7,513 nucleotides of DNA, from assembly GCA_030690875.1 (NCBI GenBank), contig JAUYFP010000022.1, positions 1-7,513 of the forward strand, in the 5' to 3' direction. A program made the translations under genes and the position numbers. Every line of letters begins with the position of its first letter. The stretch's first letter is position 1. This document shows, piece by piece, positions 1-7,145 of the stretch. This DNA comes from a bacterium. GTDB taxonomy: Bacteria; Patescibacteriota; Patescibacteriia; UBA1558; GWA2-36-10. The notes beneath the pieces were generated by a model, which searched no databases, was not told the origin of the DNA, and worked only from the letters and a program-made list of their open reading frames with translations.

Positions 1-1
1 A

Positions 2-541
2 ATTTTTCCTATTATTTTTTCTATTTTTATTTTTATTTTAATAAATAATTGGTTAGGGCTTTTTCCGGGTATTGGTTCTATCACTTATAATGGCACAGCC
101 ATGTTTCGTGGTGGCACAGCGGATTTGAATACTACTCTGGCTTTGGGTTTATTTGGAGTGTTAGCCGCTAATATTTTTGGTATTATTGTCGTTGGTGGCT
201 GGAATTGGTTTAATAAATTTGTTAATTTAAAAACCCTGATGGATATTCCTAGGAATATTGTTAAAGACCCAACAGTGGTTTTGATTAATCCGATAAACTT
301 TTTTGTCGGCTTAGTTGAGATCATTTCTGAAATTGCCAAAGTTGCCTCGCTATCATTTAGGTTGTTCGGCAATGTTTTCGCCGGTGAGGTGCTGATTGCT
401 TCTATTTCCGCTATGTTTGCTTTTGGCGTGCCTTTGCCGTTTATGTTTTTAGAAATAATTGTTGGCATTATTCAAGCTTTGATTTTTGCCGTGTTGACCT
501 TGGTGTATTTCACCATTGCTTCAACCGAGCATGAGCATTAA
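2..541 (+). CDS. atpB: F1Fo ATP synthase subunit a, C-terminal part (5' end outside window)
   Basis: Membrane subunit a of the Fo sector, which forms the half-channels and drives the c-ring. The frame is open from base 2, so the ATG at 101 is internal: the codons before it already read the family-typical NNWLGLFPG. About 179 residues are visible, rich in hydrophobic helices. The key motif RLFGNVFAGE carries the essential arginine (visible residue 120, equivalent to E. coli R210). The last helix has GIIQALIF with the conserved glutamine (visible residue 158, like E. coli Q252). Acidic residues occupy both the E. coli E219 position (Glu129) and the H245 position (Glu151). The gene ends TAA after EHEH. 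It leads the visible operon, and the next gene is the c subunit, the usual order. An atpI-like gene might lie upstream but is not visible. Confidence 0.96.
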   Translation: MFPIIFSIFIFILINNWLGLFPGIGSITYNGTAMFRGGTADLNTTLALGLFGVLAANIFGIIVVGGWNWFNKFVNLKTLMDIPRNIVKDPTVVLINPINFFVGLVEIISEIAKVASLSFRLFGNVFAGEVLIASISAMFAFGVPLPFMFLEIIVGIIQALIFAVLTLVYFTIASTEHEH

Positions 542-907
<366 letters not shown>

Positions 908-908
908 C

Positions 909-921
909 CCCGCATAGCGGG
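909..921 (+). repeat. Small perfect hairpin just after atpE (CCCGC-ATA-GCGGG)
   Basis: A five-base-pair GC stem with a three-base loop begins two bases after the atpE stop codon. No T-run follows, so it is not a standard terminator. Such a 3' hairpin could protect the atpE message from decay. Its core GCATAGC also occurs in the palindrome inside atpC (6240–6246), which suggests a dispersed repeat family. Confidence 0.6.
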
Positions 922-951
922 ATCTTGTCCGCGAGATTTTGATTGCTTTCT

Positions 952-975
952 CTGGCCTGAATTATTTCAAGCCAG
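952..975 (+). repeat. Imperfect hairpin in the atpE–atpF spacer
   Basis: Bases 952–961 pair with 966–975, leaving a TTAT loop and a single C–A mismatch (957/970). No T-run follows. It lies between the c and b genes and may separate translation or decay of the two cistrons. Confidence 0.55.
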
Positions 976-991
976 GAATAAGTAATTAATC

Positions 992-1008
992 TCTCGATAA
1001 ACTCGAGA
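992..1008 (+). repeat. Short hairpin upstream of the atpF start
   Basis: TCTCG (992–996) can pair with CGAGA (1004–1008) across a seven-base loop, ending nine bases before the atpF ATG. It overlaps the only SD-like bases (GAG, 1005–1007) and could lower atpF initiation. A five-base stem in AT-rich DNA may also be chance. Confidence 0.35.
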
Positions 1009-1017
1009 TATAAAAAT

Positions 1018-1512
1018 ATGGAAATTTTAGAATTATTCGGAGTCAATTGGAAATTAATGCTAGCTCAGCTTATAAATTTTGCTATTGTGGTGGTAATTTT
1101 GTGGTTTTTCGCTCTAAAGCCACTGACTCGCACTATGCAAAAAAGAAGTGATGAAATCCAGCAAGGTTTGTCCGATGCTCAAACGGCGGCTGAAAAACTG
1201 ACTAAGGTGGAAACAGACGTCAAAGCTAAGCTTATGGAAGCCAAAGCTGAGGCCGCCAAAATTTTGGAAGCCGCGAGATTACAAGCTGACGAGTCCAGAC
1301 AATCCGGCGTGGTCAAAACCAAAGCCGAAGTTGAAGAAATTATCAAAAAGGCCAAAACCCAAATTGCCGGTGAAAAAGACAATATGGTTTCGGAAGTAAA
1401 ATCAGAAATTGCCGGCATGGTAGTTATTGCTTTGGAAAAGATACTCAGTGGTGGGTTATCAAAAGATTTGGACAAAAAATATATTGACAAAGTTTTAAAG
1501 GAGATTAAATAA
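1018..1512 (+). CDS. atpF: F1Fo ATP synthase subunit b
   Basis: Peripheral stalk subunit that holds the α3β3 head against subunit a. It has 164 aa, close to the E. coli 156. A single N-terminal membrane helix spans about residues 12–32 (LMLAQLINFAIVVVILWFF) and is followed by the usual KPL turn. Residues 40–140 form a long charged coiled-coil rich in Ala, Glu and Lys. The C-terminus (about 135–164) should contact the delta subunit encoded next. The start gives the typical N-terminal GVNWKLMLAQLINF, which supports the ATG at 1018, although no strong SD precedes it. The gene ends TAA. Unlike many operons where atpF and atpH touch or overlap, 155 bases separate them here. Confidence 0.95.
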   Translation: MEILELFGVNWKLMLAQLINFAIVVVILWFFALKPLTRTMQKRSDEIQQGLSDAQTAAEKLTKVETDVKAKLMEAKAEAAKILEAARLQADESRQSGVVKTKAEVEEIIKKAKTQIAGEKDNMVSEVKSEIAGMVVIALEKILSGGLSKDLDKKYIDKVLKEIK

Positions 1513-1538
1513 GTATGGTTAATTTCTAATGGGATGAA
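1508..1538 (+). repeat. Direct repeat, copy 1, at the end of atpF
   Basis: Bases 1508–1538 match 1642–1672 at 30 of 31 positions (the only difference is T1530 versus G1664), offset 134. The first 22 bases are identical. This copy covers the atpF stop codon and includes a four-codon ORF ATGGTTAATTTCTAA at 1515–1529. Confidence 0.9.
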
Positions 1539-1552
1539 TCCCGTTAGAAATT
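1521..1552 (+). repeat. Long hairpin in the atpF–atpH spacer
   Basis: AATTTCTAA (1521–1529) pairs with TTAGAAATT (1544–1552). T1530 and G1543 can form a wobble pair. GGGA (1531–1534) pairs with TCCC (1539–1542), leaving the tetraloop TGAA. That gives 14 pairs with no gap. No T-run follows, so a terminator is unlikely. The left arm is part of the direct repeat, and its second copy lies over the atpH start. Confidence 0.85.
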
Positions 1553-1641
1553 CACAGAAGATTAAATATTTATATAAATAGTATAAATAACTGGTAGAGT
1601 ATGAAAATAGTAAACAAAATAATTTTTTCTTTAACTTAAAT

Positions 1642-1672
1642 AATAAGTATGGTTAATTTCTAAGGGGATGAA
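1642..1672 (+). repeat. Direct repeat, copy 2, over the atpH start codon
   Basis: This is the second copy of the 31-base repeat at 1508–1538. It carries the atpH ATG (1668–1670) and, four bases upstream, the end of the mini-ORF ATGGTTAATTTCTAA (1649–1663). It has the left arm of the 1521–1552 hairpin but no adjacent right arm. Confidence 0.9.
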
Positions 1673-2072
1673 AGGTAAAGATACTGCTAAAATTTTAGCC
1701 AAAGCCGTTTATACTGCGCTTTTCGGCAAAGACAAAAAACAGTCTGATTTTGTAGTAGCTAATTTTTTGAGCTACCTCCGCCAGCATAGACTGGAAAAAA
1801 TGATTCCTAAGATTTTGAAAGAATTGGAAAATATTTATTTTTCCGAACATCAGATAATTAGCGCTAGTATTTATAGCAAAGAAAAGTTGGATGAAAAACA
1901 GGTCAAAAACATTGTCAAACGCATTGAAGAAAAAACAAATAAAAAAGTAATCAGTCAAGAAGAAATTGATGAGAGTCTAATTGGCGGAGCAGTAGTGAAA
2001 TATGGCAACATGGTCATTGATCTGTCAATAAAAAGTCAGTTAAATAAATTAGCTAAGCAATTATCCAATTAA
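1668..2072 (+). CDS. atpH: F1Fo ATP synthase subunit delta, compact form
   Basis: Stator subunit that links b to the top of the α3β3 head. The C-terminal signature is clear: EIDESLIGGAVVKYGNMVIDLSIKSQL (about residues 99–125) matches the family pattern of an LIGG strand followed by a D-x-S helix start. It has only 134 aa against about 177 in E. coli. The shortening looks internal: the first helix (TAKILAKAVYTAL) is followed almost at once by residues resembling helices 5–6 (VVANFLSYLRQHRLEKMIPKIL), so helices 2–4 of the N-terminal bundle seem absent. The ATG at 1668 is the only plausible start, because the frame has a stop at 1644–1646 with no ATG, GTG or TTG between. GGGG directly abuts the ATG, too close to act as a normal SD. 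The mini-ORF ending four bases upstream could deliver ribosomes by re-initiation (inference). Confidence 0.92.
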   Translation: MKGKDTAKILAKAVYTALFGKDKKQSDFVVANFLSYLRQHRLEKMIPKILKELENIYFSEHQIISASIYSKEKLDEKQVKNIVKRIEEKTNKKVISQEEIDESLIGGAVVKYGNMVIDLSIKSQLNKLAKQLSN

Positions 2073-2100
2073 AAATTTATACAATTAACCTATTATCAAG

Positions 2101-3639
2101 ATGTCATACGATTATTTAGTAAAAAGTTTAAAGAAGCAGCTAGAAGATTTTCAAGTTGACCTCAAAGAAGAATCAATCGGCGAAGTCATTGAAGTGGGCG
2201 ACGGTATTGCCAAAATTTCTGGACTAGGCGACGCCATGTCTTCGGAGATGCTTGAATTTGAAACTGCCAAAGGTCAAAAGATTTATGGAGTAGTTTTAAA
2301 CTTGGAAGAATACTCAGTCGGCGCTATTATTTTTGGTGAATTCGGCAATTTGAAAGAAGGCGACAAAGTCAGACGCACTAAGCGCATTTTGGAAGTGCCG
2401 GTGGGTGAATCTTTGATTGGACGTGTGGTCAGCCCATTGGGTGAGGCGCTTGACGGCAAGGGTGAGATAAAAACCAAAGAGCATTATCCGGTAGAAAAAA
2501 TTGCTCCGGGCGTCATTACTCGTCAGTCAGTCAGACAGCCGCTGGAAACCGGTATTAAAGTTATTGATTCTATTATTCCTATTGGTAAGGGACAACGCGA
2601 ATTGATTATTGGCGATCGTCAGACAGGTAAAACCGCTATTGCTATTGATACTATTATCAATCAAAAAGGCAAAGACGTAATTTGTATTTATGTGGCTATT
2701 GGTCAAAAAGAATCTAAGATTGCCAAAATTTTAGGTAAACTAGAAGAGACCGGCGCTATGGGACACACTATTATAGTGCTAGCCGGCGCATCACAATCGG
2801 CTTCATTGTCTTATATTGCACCATACGCTGGTGTGGCCATGGGAGAATATTTTATGGATAAAGGTAAGGATGTTTTGGTTATTTATGATGATTTGTCCAA
2901 GCACGCTGTGGCTTACCGCCAAATATCATTACTTTTGAAGCGTCCGCCTGGACGTGAGGCTTATCCGGGCGATGTGTTTTATTTGCATTCCCGATTGCTA
3001 GAACGCGCGGCTAAGATGAGTGATAAAATGGGTGGCGGATCATTAACTGCTTTGCCGATTATCGAAACTCAGGCTGGTGATATTTCCGCCTACATTCCCA
3101 CCAATGTGATTTCTATTACTGACGGACAGATTTTTTTGGAAACAGATTTGTTTTATAAAGGTATCAGACCAGCGCTAAATGCCGGACTTTCAGTTTCCCG
3201 TGTTGGAAGCGCCGCTCAGATAAAAGCAATGAAAAAAGTGGCCGGTAAGCTAAAACTTGATTTGGCTCAGTTTAGAGAGCTGGAAGCTTTTGCTCAATTT
3301 GGTAGTGATTTGGATGAGGCCACTAAACAGCAATTGGATAGAGGTGTTCGTGTGACGGAAATTTTAAAGCAAGGACAATACAATCCAATTTCTCAGCCAA
3401 AGCAGGTGGCGATTATTTATGCTGCCGCCAATGGTCATTTGGACAAGGTGCCGGTAAAAAATCTGGCGAGTTTTGAAATCAAGCTTTTCGCCAAATTGGA
3501 CAACGAAGGTAAAGATATAATGGAAGCAATTGCCAAGACCGGACAGTTGGAAGAAAGCGCTGAAAATAAATTAAAAGCTTTAATTATCGAATTAGTAGAG
3601 ATGGAAGAAAAAGTCGGTGATAGTAAAGAGAGTAAATAA
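2101..3639 (+). CDS. atpA: F1Fo ATP synthase subunit alpha
   Basis: Non-catalytic nucleotide-binding subunit of the F1 head, alternating with beta. It has 512 aa, normal for the family (E. coli 513). The N-terminal beta-barrel (about 25–95) is followed by the nucleotide-binding domain. The Walker A motif GDRQTGKT is at 171–178 and the Walker B region [12 protein letters not shown] ends in Asp263-Asp264. The conserved stretch [23 protein letters not shown] is at 283–305. The arginine finger that reaches the beta catalytic site is Arg367 in [10 protein letters not shown]. The C-terminal helical domain follows from about 380. The start gives the expected amphipathic N-terminal helix that binds delta. 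No SD is seen before the ATG. The gene follows atpH by 28 bases and ends with tandem stops TAA TAG. Nothing in the protein looks degraded. Confidence 0.98.
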   Translation: MSYDYLVKSLKKQLEDFQVDLKEESIGEVIEVGDGIAKISGLGDAMSSEMLEFETAKGQKIYGVVLNLEEYSVGAIIFGEFGNLKEGDKVRRTKRILEVPVGESLIGRVVSPLGEALDGKGEIKTKEHYPVEKIAPGVITRQSVRQPLETGIKVIDSIIPIGKGQRELIIGDRQTGKTAIAIDTIINQKGKDVICIYVAIGQKESKIAKILGKLEETGAMGHTIIVLAGASQSASLSYIAPYAGVAMGEYFMDKGKDVLVIYDDLSKHAVAYRQISLLLKRPPGREAYPGDVFYLHSRLLERAAKMSDKMGGGSLTALPIIETQAGDISAYIPTNVISITDGQIFLETDLFYKGIRPALNAGLSVSRVGSAAQIKAMKKVAGKLKLDLAQFRELEAFAQFGSDLDEATKQQLDRGVRVTEILKQGQYNPISQPKQVAIIYAAANGHLDKVPVKNLASFEIKLFAKLDNEGKDIMEAIAKTGQLEESAENKLKALIIELVEMEEKVGDSKESK

Positions 3640-3657
3640 TAGCGTTTATCATCTTTT

Positions 3658-4578
3658 ATGGCTCAGGCAACACGAGACATCCAACGCAGAATAAAATCTG
3701 TAAAAAATACCAAAAAAATTACCAAGGCAATGGAGCTGGTAGCAGCTTCCAAAATGAGAAAAGCCGTGGCTCGTGTTTTGGCGTCCCGCGCTTATTCTGA
3801 TTTGACTTGGGCCACCGTCCTTCATCTTTGCCAAAAGCTTGATACCAGTCGCCATCCTTTTTTTAGGCCTGATAAAGACGCTAAAAATATTGCGATTATT
3901 CTTATTAGTTCCAATCGTGGTTTGTGCGGAAGTTTTAATGTTAATTTAGTAAAAAAAGTTGTTGATTCTATCAGGGTTCACCATCCAAATTCCAAAATAA
4001 CAGATATTGTTAGTTGCGGTACCAAGGGTCGCGATGAAGCTCGTCGCCATCGGTTAAATTTAATAGCTGATTTTCCCAAAGATGATATTACCATTAGCAC
4101 TGAGGCCATTAGACCAATCAGCCATTTAATAACTCGTGAGTTTTTGGCTGGAAAATATGATAAAGTTTTTGTGGCCTTTACTGATTTTCAATCAGCTATT
4201 TCTCAGGTGCCTCATGTCCAACAATTATTGCCGATAGTGCCAAAAATAGATGAAAGACTGGGTCACATTATTCATGAAAAAAATAAAAGCGAAGAAATAA
4301 ATGTTGATAGTTTTGCCGACTTTCTATTTGAACCAAGCACCAGAGCTTTACTTGATGCTTTTTTGCCTCGTTTGCTTGAAGTTCAGATTTATCAGACAGT
4401 TTTGGAATCAGAAGCGTCTGAGCATTCCGCTCGTATGTTTGCCATGAGAAATGCCTCTGACGCGGCCGCTGATATGATTAATGAATTAACCTTGGCCTAT
4501 AATCAGGCCAGACAGGCTGGTATTACTTCGGAAATTGCTGAGATTGCTAGCGGTAGCGCGGCAGTTGAAGCCGGTTAG
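3658..4578 (+). CDS. atpG: F1Fo ATP synthase subunit gamma
   Basis: Central rotor shaft inside the α3β3 head. It has 306 aa, a little longer than the usual 285–290. The N-terminal helix carries the family pattern RRIKSVKNTKKITKAMELVA (residues 10–29). SSNRGLCGSFN at 84–94 is the conserved loop of the Rossmann-like domain. The C-terminal helix (about 245–303) has the typical ESEASEHSARMFAMRNAS and RQAGITSEIAEIASGSAAV, which pair with the N-terminal helix as a coiled coil. The extra length appears in the middle domain, around 137–215, plus a short EAG tail. The gene starts 18 bases after atpA with no visible SD, so translation may be coupled to atpA. It ends in TAG, the only TAG stop among these genes. 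Confidence 0.97.
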   Translation: MAQATRDIQRRIKSVKNTKKITKAMELVAASKMRKAVARVLASRAYSDLTWATVLHLCQKLDTSRHPFFRPDKDAKNIAIILISSNRGLCGSFNVNLVKKVVDSIRVHHPNSKITDIVSCGTKGRDEARRHRLNLIADFPKDDITISTEAIRPISHLITREFLAGKYDKVFVAFTDFQSAISQVPHVQQLLPIVPKIDERLGHIIHEKNKSEEINVDSFADFLFEPSTRALLDAFLPRLLEVQIYQTVLESEASEHSARMFAMRNASDAAADMINELTLAYNQARQAGITSEIAEIASGSAAVEAG

Positions 4579-4614
4579 CAGTTTATAAATTACTTAGAAG
4601 ATTAAATTAGATAA

Positions 4615-5991
<1,377 letters not shown>

Positions 5992-6000
5992 TAAATACCC

Positions 6001-6049
6001 CCTCTGTCCTTGCGGACATCTCCCCCTAAGTTAGGGGGAGAAAGAGAGG
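6001..6049 (+). repeat. Two-hairpin structured element in the atpD–atpC spacer
   Basis: TGTCC-TTGC-GGACA (6005–6018) is a perfect five-pair hairpin. Next to it, CTCCCCCTAA (6020–6029) and TTAGGGGGAG (6031–6040) are exact reverse complements around one base, so as RNA an eight-pair stem with an AAGTT loop is likely. CCTCT (6001–6005) can also pair with AGAGG (6045–6049) and enclose both, sharing one base with the first hairpin. It is not followed by a T-run, so it is not a simple terminator. The AGAGG arm also provides the only SD-like bases before atpC. Confidence 0.75.
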
Positions 6050-6063
6050 TTAGATGAAACAAT

Positions 6064-6534
6064 ATGAAACAAATTAAGCTAAAAATCGTTACTCCAGAAA
6101 AAATACTACTCCAAGAGGAGGTAGCTCAAATTTCAGTTTCTACTGCTCTGGGTCAAATAACAATTTTGCCAAATCATTTGCCTTTGGTTTCTAAATTAGT
6201 GTCGGGCGAAATTATTGTTAAAAAAATCGCAGATCCCGAGCATAGCCGAGGGAATAATCATAAAGAGGATCTAATGGCAGTTTCTGGTGGTTTTATAGAA
6301 GTATTGCCTGATCAGGTGGTAATTTTAGCTGATACAGCTGAACGAGCTGAAGAAATTGATGAAGCCAGAGCTGAAGAAGCAATTAAGAAAGCTGAAGAGT
6401 TAAGAAAAGAAAAAATAGTTGATGCTGAGCAATTTGCTTTATTTACTGCGCAAATAGAAAAAGAATTAGCTAGATTAAAGGTAGCTAGAAAATATAAAAG
6501 ACAGAGAACTAATCCGGGAATTAAAATTGAGTAA
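6064..6534 (+). CDS. atpC: F1Fo ATP synthase subunit epsilon, with an in-frame repeat insert
   Basis: Central stalk subunit that contacts gamma and the c-ring and can inhibit ATP hydrolysis. It has 156 aa against about 139 in E. coli. The N-terminal beta-sandwich (about 1–92) has the expected LGQITILPNHLPLV (29–42) and MAVSGGFIEVLPDQVVILADTAERAEEID (71–99). The C-terminal helical hairpin (about 97–145) is present, so an inhibitory role is possible. Between strands, residues 57–67 (DPEHSRGNNHK) look like an insertion in a surface loop, coded by a palindromic element at 6234–6253. The C-terminal tail after 142 is basic and extra. The ATG at 6064 is chosen because the protein then starts KQIKLKIVTPEKI; an ATG at 6054 is out of frame. 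The only SD-like bases are GAGAGG, 14 bases upstream. Confidence 0.95.
   Translation: MKQIKLKIVTPEKILLQEEVAQISVSTALGQITILPNHLPLVSKLVSGEIIVKKIADPEHSRGNNHKEDLMAVSGGFIEVLPDQVVILADTAERAEEIDEARAEEAIKKAEELRKEKIVDAEQFALFTAQIEKELARLKVARKYKRQRTNPGIKIE
6234..6253 (+). repeat. Palindromic element inserted in frame within atpC
   Basis: Outer arms TCCC (6234–6237) and GGGA (6250–6253) are complementary, and an inner GC-ATA-GC hairpin sits at 6240–6246. CGAG occurs twice (6237–6240 and 6247–6250). The core GCATAGC matches that of the hairpin at 909–921. It encodes part of the DPEHSRGNN segment, which has no counterpart in typical epsilon proteins. A small dispersed repeat tolerated in a surface loop is the simplest reading. 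Confidence 0.55.
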
Positions 6535-6546
6535 TTAAATAAATTT

Positions 6547-6996
6547 ATGAATTTTACAGTACCAAATGAAAATTTAAACAAACACGAATGTCCTTTGGCC
6601 GTTATCAAATGCGTTGATTTTAGGTTTCGTGAATCTGACCAAGAGTATGTTGTCAAAGGTTTGGGCTATAAAGATTTTGATTTGTATGCTTGGCCGGGTA
6701 GTGCCAAAGATGTGCTAAAAAACAACGGCTTCAAAGTTTCTTTTATTGAAAAAATCGTGGCCGTGTCAAAAAATCTTCACAATGTAAAAAAACTTTTGCT
6801 CTTGTGGCATTGGGATTGTGGCGCTTATGGTGGCAGTAAAAATTTTAAATCGCCCGAGCTAGAAGAAGAACAATATAAAAAAGATCTTAGTATTGTAAAA
6901 AATATGTTGCTTAGCGAATTGCCAAATGATCTGGAAATAATCATGGCTTATAGTAAAGCTGTTCCGCAGGGTTTAGAGTATATTTTAGTAGAATAA
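6547..6996 (+). CDS. Putative carbonic anhydrase-like zinc protein (first copy)
   Basis: A 149-aa cytoplasmic protein with no signal peptide or membrane segment. It resembles the beta-carbonic anhydrase fold by its metal motifs. CVDFR (Cys22, Asp24, Arg26) matches the family C-x-D-x-R, and HWDC (His88, Cys91) matches H-x-x-C, giving the usual Cys-His-Cys zinc set. Between them, where classical enzymes have RNAG, it has YAWPGSAKD (47–55). Spacing and hydrophobic strands (KKLLLLWH, 81–88) agree with the family. CO2 hydration is therefore plausible but unproven. It starts 12 bases after atpC, with no promoter between, and is followed by a terminator, so it is very likely the last gene of the atp transcript. 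A related gene begins at 7146. Zinc-dependent activity or another ligand-binding role both remain possible. Confidence 0.75.
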   Translation: MNFTVPNENLNKHECPLAVIKCVDFRFRESDQEYVVKGLGYKDFDLYAWPGSAKDVLKNNGFKVSFIEKIVAVSKNLHNVKKLLLLWHWDCGAYGGSKNFKSPELEEEQYKKDLSIVKNMLLSELPNDLEIIMAYSKAVPQGLEYILVE

Positions 6997-7019
6997 CAAA
7001 TTAATTTTAAATTTTTTAT

Positions 7020-7049
7020 AAAAACCCCCGTAAAATCGGCGGGTTTTTT
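7020..7049 (+). terminator. Intrinsic terminator ending the atp operon
   Basis: AAAACCC (7021–7027) pairs with GGGTTTT (7041–7047). CCG (7028–7030) pairs with CGG (7037–7039), leaving a bulged C7040 and a six-base loop. A run of six T follows directly (7044–7049). It lies 24 bases after the stop of the preceding gene. The A-run on the 5' side may let it act on both strands. Confidence 0.92.
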
Positions 7050-7058
7050 GATTTTGTG

Positions 7059-7087
7059 TTGACTTTTTGGCTAATGTGTGCTACAAT
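7059..7087 (+). promoter_or_regulatory. Sigma70-type promoter with extended -10
   Basis: The -35 box TTGACT (7059–7064) and the -10 box TACAAT (7082–7087) are separated by exactly 17 bases. TG one base before the -10 (7079–7080) makes an extended -10. Transcription should begin near 7093–7095, leaving a leader of about 50 bases before the gene at 7146. It sits just after the terminator, so the second carbonic-anhydrase-like gene has its own transcription unit. Confidence 0.82.
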
Positions 7088-7132
7088 GTCCCCTCGTGTT
7101 CTTTGTCAGCGATGCTAAGGAAGCCAAAAAGG

Positions 7133-7140
7133 AAAGGAGG
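7133..7140 (+). promoter_or_regulatory. Strong Shine-Dalgarno that fixes a TTG start
   Basis: AAAGGAGG is nearly a full match to the 16S rRNA tail and lies five bases before the TTG at 7146. It is far stronger than any ribosome binding site in the atp operon. It decides the start of the next gene, which has no ATG or GTG between the upstream in-frame stop (7116–7118) and the conserved region. Confidence 0.85.
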
Positions 7141-7145
7141 CCGCT

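Noticed and set aside
101..541. Start of atpB at the ATG at 101
   Set aside because: The same frame is open to the left edge and already encodes the conserved NNWLGLFPG segment, so the gene is truncated by the window and this ATG is internal.
1179..1490. Minus-strand open frame opposite atpF
   Set aside because: It is a shadow of the Ala/Glu/Lys-rich coiled-coil codons of atpF. There is no family resemblance and no SD. The same reasoning applies to the minus-strand frames opposite atpB, atpE, atpH, atpA, atpG and atpC.
1521..1552. Intrinsic terminator after atpF
   Set aside because: The hairpin is strong, but the bases that follow (CACAGAAG) contain no T-run, and the operon clearly continues.
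6020..6040. Intrinsic terminator after atpD
   Set aside because: The palindrome is followed by AAAGAGAGG, not by T residues, and atpC follows at once.
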